NCBI RefSeq assembly: GCF_004522105.1 | Contig: NZ_SPUJ01000001.1 | Coordinates: forward strand, 496,001 to 560,000 | Reading direction: 5' to 3' | Origin: Nocardioides sp. 1609 | Lineage (GTDB): Bacteria > Actinomycetota > Actinomycetes > Propionibacteriales > Nocardioidaceae | Length of the DNA: 64,000 nucleotides | Shown: positions 17,581-27,691 of the stretch, in pieces | How the letters are laid out: each line of letters begins with the position of its first letter | Position numbering within the stretch: position 1 is the first letter of the stretch | Position numbers and translations under genes: made by a program | The notes under the pieces: generated by a model | Told to the model about the DNA's origin: nothing | Database searches by the model: none | Seen by the model: the letters and a program-made list of their open reading frames with translations, nothing else

Positions 17581-18261
17581 TCAGCCGGGCGGCGTCCCCT
17601 CGAGCGCGGCGGCGACCCGCGCGGCGACCTCGTCGGCCGGGAGGTCGCTGCGCACCACCACCACGGCGCTCCCGGTCGGCCGCGACGGCCCTGGACCGCC
17701 GCCCGGCCCGACGAGCACGGTGTCCATCGCGTCCTCGAACTCGCGCCACGGCTCGGCGGTCTCGCCCCGCAGCCAGCGGCGGAGCACCACGTTGTGGGCC
17801 GTCACCACGGACGCCGCGAGCAGCTCGGCGTGCAGCTCGACGTCGGGCCCGCCGAGCTCGGTGAGCCAGCGGCGGGCGTGCTCGCGGAAGAGTCGCTGGT
17901 AGCCGAGGGTGCTGGCGATCTCGCGGTCGCGCAGGGCCGGCACCGACCGGGTCAGCCGGTAGCGGCTCAGCGCGACGTGGCCCTCCGCGAGGTACTGCTC
18001 GAGCACCAGCGCGGCACCCTCGCGGATCGCGTGCAGGTAGGTCTGCGGCGTCCCGGTCGCCAGCCGCGCCCCGATCCGGGCCAGCAGGTCGTCGTGGCGC
18101 GGGAAGATCACGTCCTCCTTGGTGCCGAACGCCCGGAAGAACGTCGAGCGGCTCACCCCCGCCCGCTCGACGACCTGCTCGACGGTGGTGGCGTCGTACC
18201 CCTGCTCGTCGAACAGCGCGAACGCCGCGTCGGCCAGTCGCTCACGCGTGCTCGCAGCCAT
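17581..18261 (-). CDS. TetR-family transcriptional regulator
   Basis: 226 aa. N-terminal HTH: AAFALFDEQGYDATTVEQVV..AGVSRSTFFRAFGTKEDVIF (about 12-60), then a helical ligand domain with an Ala/Gly/Pro-rich C-terminal tail. Divergent from the acyl-CoA dehydrogenase gene with only 71 bases between, so it probably controls that gene and itself, likely sensing an acyl-CoA. Start 18261 chosen at the ATG followed by AASTRERLADAAF. Confidence 0.9.
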   Translation of the reverse strand: MAASTRERLADAAFALFDEQGYDATTVEQVVERAGVSRSTFFRAFGTKEDVIFPRHDDLLARIGARLATGTPQTYLHAIREGAALVLEQYLAEGHVALSRYRLTRSVPALRDREIASTLGYQRLFREHARRWLTELGGPDVELHAELLAASVVTAHNVVLRRWLRGETAEPWREFEDAMDTVLVGPGGGPGPSRPTGSAVVVVRSDLPADEVAARVAAALEGTPPG

Positions 18262-18288
18262 GGTGGGCCCTTCCTCTCCCCGTGTGTG

Positions 18289-18319
18289 ACACTGAGTTCC
18301 ATCAGGACGATACCGAGTT
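18289..18319. promoter_or_regulatory. Direct-repeat operator between TetR and acyl-CoA dehydrogenase
   Basis: ACACTGAGTT (18289) and ATACCGAGTT (18310) match at 8 of 10 positions and are 21 bases apart, two DNA turns, so two dimers could bind the same face. It lies in the divergent promoter gap. Confidence 0.45.
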
Positions 18320-18332
18320 TCAGGGGCAGCAC

Positions 18333-19490
18333 ATGACCGGCACGCAGTTCGACCTCTTCCGCACCTCCGACGACCACGAGGAGCTGCGCGCCGCCGTCCG
18401 CGACCTCGTCGACAACAAGGTCGCACCGTACGCCGCCGAGGTCGACGAGACCGCGTCGTACCCGCAGGCCGCGCACGACGCCCTGGTCGCCTCCGACTTC
18501 CACGCCCCGCACGTCCCCGAGGAGTACGACGGCGTCGGCGCCGACGCGCTCGCCACCTGCATCGTCATCGAGGAGGTCGCCCGCGGCTGCGCGTCCTCGT
18601 CGCTGATCCCGGCGGTCAACAAGCTCGGCTCGCTGCCGCTCGTCCTGGGCGGCTCGCCCGAGCTCAAGCAGCGCTACCTCCCCCGTCTCGCCGCCGGCGA
18701 GGGCTTCTCCTACGGGCTGTCGGAGCGCGACGCGGGCTCCGACACCGCCTCGATGAGGACCCGCGCGGTCCGCGACGGTGACCACTACGTGCTCAACGGC
18801 CAGAAGTCGTGGATCACCAACGCCGGCGTCTCGGAGTTCTACACCGTCCTGGCCGTCACCGACCCCGACGCCCCGCGCGGCAAGGGCATCAGCGCCTTCG
18901 TCGTGGAGAAGTCCGACGCGGGCTTCACCTTCGGCGAGAAGGAGCGCAAGCTCGGCATCAAGGGCTCCCCCACCCGCGAGCTGCTCCTCGACGACGTCCG
19001 GATCCCCGCCGACCGGATGATCGGCGAGCCCGGCACGGGCCTGCCGCTCGCGCTGCGCACCCTCGACCACACCCGCGTCACGATCGGCGCCCAGGCCGTC
19101 GGCATCGCCCAGGGCGCGCTGGACTTCGCCGTCGGCTACGTCAAGGAGCGCCAGCAGTTCGGCAAGCGGATCGCCGACTTCCAGGGCATCCAGTTCATGC
19201 TCGCCGACATGGCGATGAAGCTCGAGTCGGCCCGCCAGATGGTCTACGTCGCCGCGGCGAAGTCGGAGCGCGACGACGCCGACCTCGGCTTCTTCGGCGC
19301 TGCCGCCAAGTGCCTGGCCTCCGACGCGGCGATGGACATCACCGTCGACGCCGTCCAGCTCCTCGGCGGCTACGGCTACACCCAGGACTTCCCCGTCGAG
19401 CGGATGATGCGCGACGCCAAGATCACCCAGATCTACGAGGGCACCAACCAGGTCCAGCGCGTCGTCGTGGCGCGCAAGCTCCTGGACTGA
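18333..19490 (+). CDS. Acyl-CoA dehydrogenase
   Basis: FAD enzyme of fatty-acid or branched-chain acyl-CoA oxidation, 385 aa, standard length. YGLSERDAGSDTASM and WITNAGVSEFYTVLA are the two ACAD signatures; the catalytic base is Glu369 in QIYEGTNQVQR. Start chosen at ATG 18333 with CAGGGGCAG upstream; a GTG at 18282 would add 17 residues lying over the operator and is less likely. Chain-length specificity cannot be read from sequence. Confidence 0.95.
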   Translation: MTGTQFDLFRTSDDHEELRAAVRDLVDNKVAPYAAEVDETASYPQAAHDALVASDFHAPHVPEEYDGVGADALATCIVIEEVARGCASSSLIPAVNKLGSLPLVLGGSPELKQRYLPRLAAGEGFSYGLSERDAGSDTASMRTRAVRDGDHYVLNGQKSWITNAGVSEFYTVLAVTDPDAPRGKGISAFVVEKSDAGFTFGEKERKLGIKGSPTRELLLDDVRIPADRMIGEPGTGLPLALRTLDHTRVTIGAQAVGIAQGALDFAVGYVKERQQFGKRIADFQGIQFMLADMAMKLESARQMVYVAAAKSERDDADLGFFGAAAKCLASDAAMDITVDAVQLLGGYGYTQDFPVERMMRDAKITQIYEGTNQVQRVVVARKLLD

Positions 19491-19544
19491 CCCCTCGGCC
19501 GGGGTCGGCCGGGCTCGGCCAGTGGCAGCCGCGATCGGCCCGGG

Positions 19545-20063
19545 TCAGCCGGCGAAGTCGCCCCGGCCGGCGCGGAACCGGCCCAGGACGTCGACCAGGG
19601 TCGCGATGTCGTCGGCGGAGAGCCCGACGTCCTGGAAAACCTCGGCGTTGAGCGCCTCGGTGGCCTCCTCGACCAGCGCCAGCCCCGCCGGGGTCAGCTC
19701 GAGGATCGCCGAGCGGCCGTCGTCGGGGTTCGAGACCCGGTCGACGAGTCCGTCGTCGCGCAGCCGGCGGGCCAGGCTGGTCAGCGACGTCGGGTGCACC
19801 TGGAGCCGGTGGCCGGCGCGGAGCATGGTCATCCGCTGCTCGGAGGCGAAGCTGAGCAGGCGCAGCAGCTCGAAGCGGGCGAAGGTGAGCCCGAAGGGCC
19901 GCAGCGACGCGTCGATCTGGGTGAGCATCAGCTGCTGGGCCCGCATCACCGACGTCACCGCGGCCATGCCGTCGGCGGCGTCGTCCCAGCCGTGCGCGAA
20001 CCACTGACGCCGGGCCTCGGCGATCGGGTCGCGCCCGGTGGGGCTGCTCCGGCGGATGGTCAT
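19545..20063 (-). CDS. MarR-family transcriptional regulator
   Basis: 172 aa. Winged-helix MarR domain with LTFARFELLRLLSF, the recognition helix LQVHPTSLTSLARRLRDDGLV and the wing DRVSNPDDGRSAILELTPAG. Its own promoter gap with the sigma gene carries a GATCG/CGATC inverted repeat, suggesting autoregulation and possibly control of the divergent sigma operon. Ligand unknown. Confidence 0.92.
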   Translation of the reverse strand: MTIRRSSPTGRDPIAEARRQWFAHGWDDAADGMAAVTSVMRAQQLMLTQIDASLRPFGLTFARFELLRLLSFASEQRMTMLRAGHRLQVHPTSLTSLARRLRDDGLVDRVSNPDDGRSAILELTPAGLALVEEATEALNAEVFQDVGLSADDIATLVDVLGRFRAGRGDFAG

Positions 20064-20079
20064 CGGCGTGAATGCTACT

Positions 20080-20095
20080 GATCGACCAACCGATC
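20080..20095. promoter_or_regulatory. Inverted repeat upstream of the MarR gene
   Basis: GATCG-ACCAAC-CGATC, 16-17 bases upstream of the MarR ATG and 55 bases before the divergent sigma gene. Likely MarR dimer site. Confidence 0.45.
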
Positions 20096-20150
20096 GGCGC
20101 GCGGCCGCATCTCTCAGGGTGACCCGCCACCCGCCCGCAGGAGAACGCAG

Positions 20151-20669
20151 ATGACCCGACCACCCTCGGACGAGGACTTCACCGAGCTGGTGCACGCGGC
20201 CTGGCCGTCGCTGTACCGCACCGCCTACCTGCTGCTCGGCGACCGCGCCGAGGCCGAGGACCTCGTCCAGAGCGCGCTGGCCAAGACCTACGCGTCCTGG
20301 GGCAGGGTGCGCTCGCTGGAGGCGGGGCCGGGCTACGCCCGCACCACGCTGGTCAACACCGCGACCTCGTGGTTCCGGCGCCGGTCGTGGCGCAACGAGC
20401 GGCCGACCGCGACGCTGCCCGACCACGGGACGGTCGGGTCGGACCCCAGCGACCGGCCGGCCCTGGTCGCCGCACTGGCCCAGCTGCCGCCGCGGCAGCG
20501 GGCCGTCGTCGTCCTGCGGTACTACGACGACCTCAGCGTCGCCGAGACCGCCTCCGCCCTCGCGATCACCGAGGGCACCGTCAAGAGCCAGACCTCCGAC
20601 GCCCTGACCAAGCTGCGCGCGCTGCTCGGCGACGACGTCCTCCCCCAGACCAACGGAGCCACCCGATGA
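20151..20669 (+). CDS. SigE-family RNA polymerase sigma factor
   Basis: 172 aa ECF-type sigma. Region 2: LYRTAYLLLGDRAEAEDLVQ..LAKTYASWGRV; region 4: LAQLPPRQRAVVVLRYYDDLSVAETA with the HTH helix TEGTVKSQTSDALTKLR. The short linker and absence of a C-terminal extension fit the actinobacterial SigE (SCO-type ECF) family. ATG 20151 has CAGGAGAACGCAG upstream. Its stop overlaps the next gene (ATGA), a membrane protein that likely restrains it. Confidence 0.93.
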   Translation: MTRPPSDEDFTELVHAAWPSLYRTAYLLLGDRAEAEDLVQSALAKTYASWGRVRSLEAGPGYARTTLVNTATSWFRRRSWRNERPTATLPDHGTVGSDPSDRPALVAALAQLPPRQRAVVVLRYYDDLSVAETASALAITEGTVKSQTSDALTKLRALLGDDVLPQTNGATR

Positions 20670-21835
20670 GCGACGACCTGCACGACCTCCTGGCCCGCGA
20701 GGCCGACCGGCTCGACGTGCCCCGGGCGCCCGCGGCGGGCATCCTCGCCGACGGACGGCGGCTGCGCGGGCGTCGCCGGGCCACCACCGGCGTCGCGGCC
20801 CTGGCCGCCGTCGTCGCCCTCGGAGGCGGCTACGCGCTGCTCGACCCCGGCCCGTCCGACCAGGACGCCGTCGAGCCGGCCGGCCCGCCCACGACCGACC
20901 TCGGCGCGGCCTTCGCGATCGGCAGCACCGTCCACCTGCGCGACGGCGCGGTGAGCGCCACGCTCCCGGTCCCGCGCGTGGGCAACCTGAGCTACACCTC
21001 GGTCGGCGTCGTCGTGCAGGCCTACGACGCCGATCAGGAACCGCTCGGCACGCACCTGGTGGCGGCCGACGGCACCGTGAGCGACCTCGACGTGCCCTCG
21101 AGCGCCACGTCGGATCCCGGGTCGCCGCTGCTCGTGTGGACGACCGAGGTCGACGGCGTGGTGACCGTCGTGGCCCAGGACGTGTGGACCGACGAGCGCG
21201 TCGCCGAGATCCCGCTGCCGGACCACCCGGGTGGCTTCGCCCCCGCCCGCCTCGACGGCGAGCACGTCTACGTCGGCGGCAGCGACACCGGCGTCCTCGA
21301 CGTCGACCTCCGGACCGAGGAGGTGAGGGTCGCCCCCGCCCTCGAGGTCGTCGACGAGGTCGCCGGCGGCCGGAGCAACCTGGGCTACGGCGGCCACGTC
21401 GCCGTCATCGACGTCGCTACGGGCGAGGAGATCGTCTCGCGCGACGTGACCGAGAGATCGGCCGGATACTTCCAGCTCTCCCCCGGCGGGCGCTACGCGC
21501 GCTACGTCGACCAGTCGCGCCAGCAGCGCCAGTTCGACCTCTACGACCTCACGACGGGCACGCCGACCACCCTGCCGGGCAGCCCGGGCCGCTGGGGCTG
21601 GACCGCCGACGGCCGGCCGTTCACCGTCTCCGACCTCGGCGAGCTCGTGGTCTGCGGGTCCAGGCCGTGCACGACCACCCGGCTCGACCTCGACGTCCTC
21701 CCGAACCAGTACCCCGACGACGTCGGGGAGGAGGTGTGCCACGAGTTCGCCGACGGCAGCTCGGAGTGCTCGATGGAGGGCACCGAGAACCACGACGACG
21801 ACCTCGCCCTCGGCGGCAGCACCGGGTGGAGCTGA
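20666..21835 (+). CDS. Membrane-anchored beta-propeller-like protein, partner of the sigma factor
   Basis: 389 aa. A short cytoplasmic helix-rich segment (MSDDLHDLLAREADRLDVP), an Arg-rich stretch and one membrane helix (TGVAALAAVVALGGGYALL, about 38-56) precede an extracytoplasmic region of repeated beta units with alternating Asp/Gly turns (GTVSDLDVPSSA, DGEHVYVGGSD, GYFQLSPGGRYARYVD). The architecture is that of an anti-sigma factor with a sensor domain, but no ZAS or RskA motif is recognised. Translational coupling to the sigma gene supports the pairing. Confidence 0.75.
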   Translation: MSDDLHDLLAREADRLDVPRAPAAGILADGRRLRGRRRATTGVAALAAVVALGGGYALLDPGPSDQDAVEPAGPPTTDLGAAFAIGSTVHLRDGAVSATLPVPRVGNLSYTSVGVVVQAYDADQEPLGTHLVAADGTVSDLDVPSSATSDPGSPLLVWTTEVDGVVTVVAQDVWTDERVAEIPLPDHPGGFAPARLDGEHVYVGGSDTGVLDVDLRTEEVRVAPALEVVDEVAGGRSNLGYGGHVAVIDVATGEEIVSRDVTERSAGYFQLSPGGRYARYVDQSRQQRQFDLYDLTTGTPTTLPGSPGRWGWTADGRPFTVSDLGELVVCGSRPCTTTRLDLDVLPNQYPDDVGEEVCHEFADGSSECSMEGTENHDDDLALGGSTGWS

Positions 21836-21848
21836 GCACCGCGCCACC

Positions 21849-21886
21849 CGTCCGGACCGGGTGAGGCAAGGCTCACCGGTCTGGAC
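21849..21886 (+). promoter_or_regulatory. Long hairpin containing a DtxR/IdeR-like box
   Basis: GTCCGGACCGGGTGAG and CTCACCGGTCTGGAC pair almost perfectly around GCAAGG (one mismatch and one bulge). The inner part 21862-21880, TGAGGCAAGGCTCACCGGT, fits the iron-box pattern TnAGGnTAGnCTnACCTnA at most fixed positions. It could be a terminator for the sigma operon, an iron-regulator operator for the DUF1540 gene 31 bases ahead, or both. Confidence 0.5.
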
Positions 21887-21916
21887 GGGGCGGGCCGGTA
21901 GGTCCACGGTGGAGCC

Positions 21917-22204
21917 ATGACCACCATGAACCTGCCGCTCGTCAGCACCTGCAGCGTCGACGGGTGCTCCTACAACCACGACCACGACTGCCACGCGGCA
22001 GCCATCACCGTGCTCGGTGCGAGCAGCGCCTGCGGCACCTACGTCGACGTGGCGGCCGAGGCCGGCACCGACACGACCGCGCAGGTCGGCGCCTGCCACC
22101 GGTCGGACTGCGTCCACAACGACCGGCTGGAGTGCTCGGCGTCCAGCGTCGAGATCGGCCCGGCCGCCGACGTGGCCGACTGCCTCACCTTCCAGGCACG
22201 CTGA
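21917..22204 (+). CDS. DUF1540 Cys-rich protein, two repeats
   Basis: 95 aa, two tandem DUF1540 modules. First: Cys12, 17, 25, 39 (STCSVDGCSYNHDHDCHAAAI); second: Cys60, 65, 73, 89 (GACHRSDCVHNDRLECSASS). The C-x4-C-x7-C-x13-15-C spacing in each repeat fits a metal-binding (Zn or Fe) fold; the first repeat adds His21 and His23. Cytoplasmic, no signal peptide. Function is not known for the family. The iron-box-like hairpin directly upstream hints at metal control. Ends 4 bases before the convergent ligA stop. Confidence 0.88.
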   Translation: MTTMNLPLVSTCSVDGCSYNHDHDCHAAAITVLGASSACGTYVDVAAEAGTDTTAQVGACHRSDCVHNDRLECSASSVEIGPAADVADCLTFQAR

Positions 22205-22208
22205 GGCC

Positions 22209-25084
<2,876 letters not shown>

Positions 25085-25101
25085 CCTCGGCAGGTCCCCC
25101 G

Positions 25102-25117
25102 CGAGAAAATCTTCTCG
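25102..25117 (+). terminator. AT-containing hairpin after the hydrolase gene
   Basis: CGAGAA-AATC-TTCTCG, 17 bases past the stop, followed by AACTTATTT. The stem is short, but its position and the local T-rich tail fit an intrinsic terminator. Confidence 0.45.
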
Positions 25118-25129
25118 AACTTATTTGGG

Positions 25130-25188
25130 TTGTCGGGAATGGAACGGATCCGTACTCTCTTGGGCAGTACGAAACCGTACCGTTCCAT
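25130..25188 (+). promoter_or_regulatory. Promoter and nested palindromic operator of the TetR-efflux operon
   Basis: TTGTCG (25130) and TACTCT (25153) are 17 bases apart and look like -35/-10 boxes. Overlapping them, ATGGAACGG (25139) and CCGTTCCAT (25180) form a 9-bp inverted repeat; inside it GTACG-AAAC-CGTAC (25167-25180) is a second perfect dyad, and GTACT/AGTAC a third. TetR binding here would block the promoter. Confidence 0.6.
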
Positions 25189-25207
25189 CGAGTGACCAAG
25201 GACACAC

Positions 25208-25861
25208 GTGACACCGACCGACCCGACCACCGAGGTCGTCGCCCGGCCCCGCGTCGAGGGCGACCGCGAGCAGGAGATCCACGAGGCGACGCTCACCGTC
25301 CTCGCGGACGTCGGCTACGACCGACTGACGATGGACGCGGTCGCCGCAGGCGCCCGTGCCTCGAAGGCCACGCTCTACCGCCGCTGGAACAGCAAGGCGG
25401 CCCTGGTCATCGACTCCCTCTGCTCGATGAAGGAGCCGCACGCGATGCCGGACACCGGCACCCTGCGCGGCGACCTGGTCTCCATGTTCTGCGGCATGGG
25501 CGGGCTCACCGACGCGCGGCAGATCGCCATCCTCGCCAGCGTGATCACCGCCATCGGCCGCGACCAGGACTTCGCCGAGGCCTTCCGTGAGCAGTTCATC
25601 GGCCCCAAGGCGGCCATGAACCACCAGGTCTTCGTCCGCGCCCGCGAGCGGGGCGAGATCCGTGACGACGTCGACCTCGACCTCATCGTCCCCGCCCTTC
25701 CCGGGCTGCTGCTCCACCGGCAGTTCCTGATGGGCGAGGCCATCGACGCCTCCGCCGTCGAGCGCGTCATCGACCAGATCATCCTGCCTGCCGTCGCTGT
25801 CGCCGGCCGGCCCCACGACACCAGCTCCACCTCCTCACCCGAGACGAAAGAAGACCGATGA
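25208..25861 (+). CDS. TetR-family repressor of the adjacent efflux pump
   Basis: 217 aa. HTH: ATLTVLADVGYDRLTMDAVA..ARASKATLYRRWNSKAALV (about 28-70). C-terminal ligand pocket is helical with Cys and Met residues near SMFCGMGG. GTG 25208 has AAGGA seven bases ahead. Its stop overlaps the MFS start (ATGA), so regulator and pump are made together and the nested palindromes upstream are the probable operator. Ligand likely a toxic small molecule exported by the pump. Confidence 0.93.
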   Translation: MTPTDPTTEVVARPRVEGDREQEIHEATLTVLADVGYDRLTMDAVAAGARASKATLYRRWNSKAALVIDSLCSMKEPHAMPDTGTLRGDLVSMFCGMGGLTDARQIAILASVITAIGRDQDFAEAFREQFIGPKAAMNHQVFVRARERGEIRDDVDLDLIVPALPGLLLHRQFLMGEAIDASAVERVIDQIILPAVAVAGRPHDTSSTSSPETKEDR

Positions 25862-27465
25862 CCGACCAGACCCTGACGGAGCCCGTGGCTCCCGAGCCGG
25901 CCCGAGAGAAGAAGGAGCTCCACCTCGGGTGGGCGCTCGTCCTCATCTCGATCGCCCAGCTGATGGTGGTGCTCGACGCCTCCATCGCCAACATCGCCCT
26001 GCCGTTCATCGGCGAGGACCTCAACATCAACGACGCCAACCTCACGTGGATCGTCACCGGCTACGCGCTCGCCTTCGGTGGGCTGCTGCTGCTCGGTGGC
26101 CGCCTGGGTGACCTCTACGGTCGCCGCCGCGTGTTCATGATCGGCCTGGCGGTCTTCGCGATCGCCTCGCTCATCGGCGGCTTCGCGCAGAACGAGGCCA
26201 TGCTGCTCGGCTCGCGTGGCCTCCAGGGCCTCGGCGCCGCGCTCGCCTCCCCCGCCGCGCTGGCGCTGATCACCACGACGTTCCCGGCCGGTCCGGCACG
26301 CAACCGCGCCTTCGCGGTGTACGCCGCCATGTCCGGCGCGGGTGCGGCCGTCGGCCTCATCCTCGGTGGCTGGCTCACCGGCCTCGACCCGGTCATCGGC
26401 CTCGAGGGCTGGCGCCTGACCTTCCTCATCAACGTCCCGATCGGCCTGGTCGCCGCGTCGCTGGCGCCCCGCTTCCTCCACGAGTCCGAGTCGCACCCCG
26501 GCGAGCTCGACGTGCCCGGTGCCATCACCGGCACCCTCGGTCTGCTCGGCCTGGTCTACGGCTTCAGCCGGGCCGGCGAGGCCGCACACGGCTGGGGCGA
26601 CCCGTGGACCCTCGCGTCGCTGGCTGCCGGCGTCGCGCTGCTGGTGGTGTTCGCCGTCGTCGAGTCCCGCGTGAAGCACCCGCTGCTGCCGGTCCGCGTC
26701 TTCGCGAACCGCACCCGCGCCACCAGCTTCCTGGTGATGATGCTCGTGCCGGCCGCGATGTTCGCGATGTTCTACTTCCTGAGCCTCTTCATCCAGCTGG
26801 TCGTGGGCTACAGCCCGCTGAACACCGGGTTCGCGTTCCTGCCGTTCTCGTTCGGCATCGTGGTCGGCGCGGCGCTCTCGTCGAACCTCGTCAACCGGAT
26901 CGACCCGCGCTTCATCGCCGGCGTCGGCACGCTCATGGCCACGGTCGCCCTGTTCGGGTTCTCGCGGCTCGAGGTCCCCACCGGTACGGCCGACCTGCTC
27001 GCCGTTGCGAACGGCGACGGCTTCCTCGGCGCCGACGTGAACTACTGGACGTCGATCTTCCCCTTCATCGTCCTGATGTCGATCGGCATGGGCGCGACGT
27101 TCGTGCCCCTCACCCTCACCGCGGTGCACCACCTCCGCTCCGAGGACTCCGGCATCGGCTCCGGTGTGCTCAACACGATGCAGCAGGTCGGTGGCGCCCT
27201 CGGCCTCGCCATCCTGGCCACCGTGTCGCTGCACTTCGCCGACGGCACCAAGACCGACCTGGCCCGTGACCTCACGGCACAGGGCATCCCGTCCGAGAAC
27301 GCGACCCAGCTCGCGTTCATCGGCTCCTTCACCGAGGGCGCCACGGCCGCCTTCCTGGTCGGCGCGATCCTGATCGCGATCGGCTCGGCCGCCATCTGGA
27401 CGTTCCTCAACGTCAAGCACGAGGAGCTCGCCACCGACGGCCCCGAGGGCATCCACGTCGGCTGA
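25858..27465 (+). CDS. MFS multidrug transporter, DHA2 (14-TM) family
   Basis: 535 aa proton-driven exporter. About 14 hydrophobic helices; motif A GGRLGDLYGRRRVF after TM2, an Asp in TM1 (VVLDASIANIALPFI), and the motif-C region AMSGAGAAVGLILGGWLTG, together typical of DHA2 drug/H+ antiporters. Short Glu/Lys-rich N-terminus. Coupled to the TetR gene. Ends 140 bases before a perfect palindrome that likely ends transcription. Confidence 0.93.
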   Translation: MTDQTLTEPVAPEPAREKKELHLGWALVLISIAQLMVVLDASIANIALPFIGEDLNINDANLTWIVTGYALAFGGLLLLGGRLGDLYGRRRVFMIGLAVFAIASLIGGFAQNEAMLLGSRGLQGLGAALASPAALALITTTFPAGPARNRAFAVYAAMSGAGAAVGLILGGWLTGLDPVIGLEGWRLTFLINVPIGLVAASLAPRFLHESESHPGELDVPGAITGTLGLLGLVYGFSRAGEAAHGWGDPWTLASLAAGVALLVVFAVVESRVKHPLLPVRVFANRTRATSFLVMMLVPAAMFAMFYFLSLFIQLVVGYSPLNTGFAFLPFSFGIVVGAALSSNLVNRIDPRFIAGVGTLMATVALFGFSRLEVPTGTADLLAVANGDGFLGADVNYWTSIFPFIVLMSIGMGATFVPLTLTAVHHLRSEDSGIGSGVLNTMQQVGGALGLAILATVSLHFADGTKTDLARDLTAQGIPSENATQLAFIGSFTEGATAAFLVGAILIAIGSAAIWTFLNVKHEELATDGPEGIHVG

Positions 27466-27606
27466 TCCCCACCCGCTCCACCACCGGCCCCGCACCGACT
27501 CGACGTCGCTGCGGGGCCGGTCCCGTTCCGGGCGGCGCGCCGTCGTCCGGCGCGGGCGCACCGGGCCGCGGAGGCGCACCGGGCGGCCCCGACCCACTGG
27601 GCGGCC

Positions 27607-27654
27607 GAAACCTGAACCTGGGGGCCGGGATCCCGGCCCCCAGGTTCAGGTTTC
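27607..27654. terminator. Perfect 48-bp palindrome, likely two-way terminator
   Basis: Each base from 27607 to 27630 pairs with its mirror at 27631-27654: GAAACCTGAACCTGGGGGCC followed by GGGA, then the complement. The stem is 24 bp without mismatch (real hairpin loop a few bases). It lies between the convergent MFS and MetE-like genes. The flanking 27466-27606 stretch is GC-rich with nothing else recognised. Confidence 0.75.
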
Positions 27655-27672
27655 CCCGGTCGACCGGGGAAA
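27651..27672. repeat. Second perfect palindrome, 22 bp
   Basis: TTTCCCCGGTC-GACCGGGGAAA, overlapping the end of the 48-bp palindrome by 4 bases. On the minus strand it lies about 20 bases after the stop of the MetE-like gene, so it may serve that gene as terminator. Confidence 0.7.
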
Positions 27673-27691
27673 TCCCCCACCCCCGGTCGAC

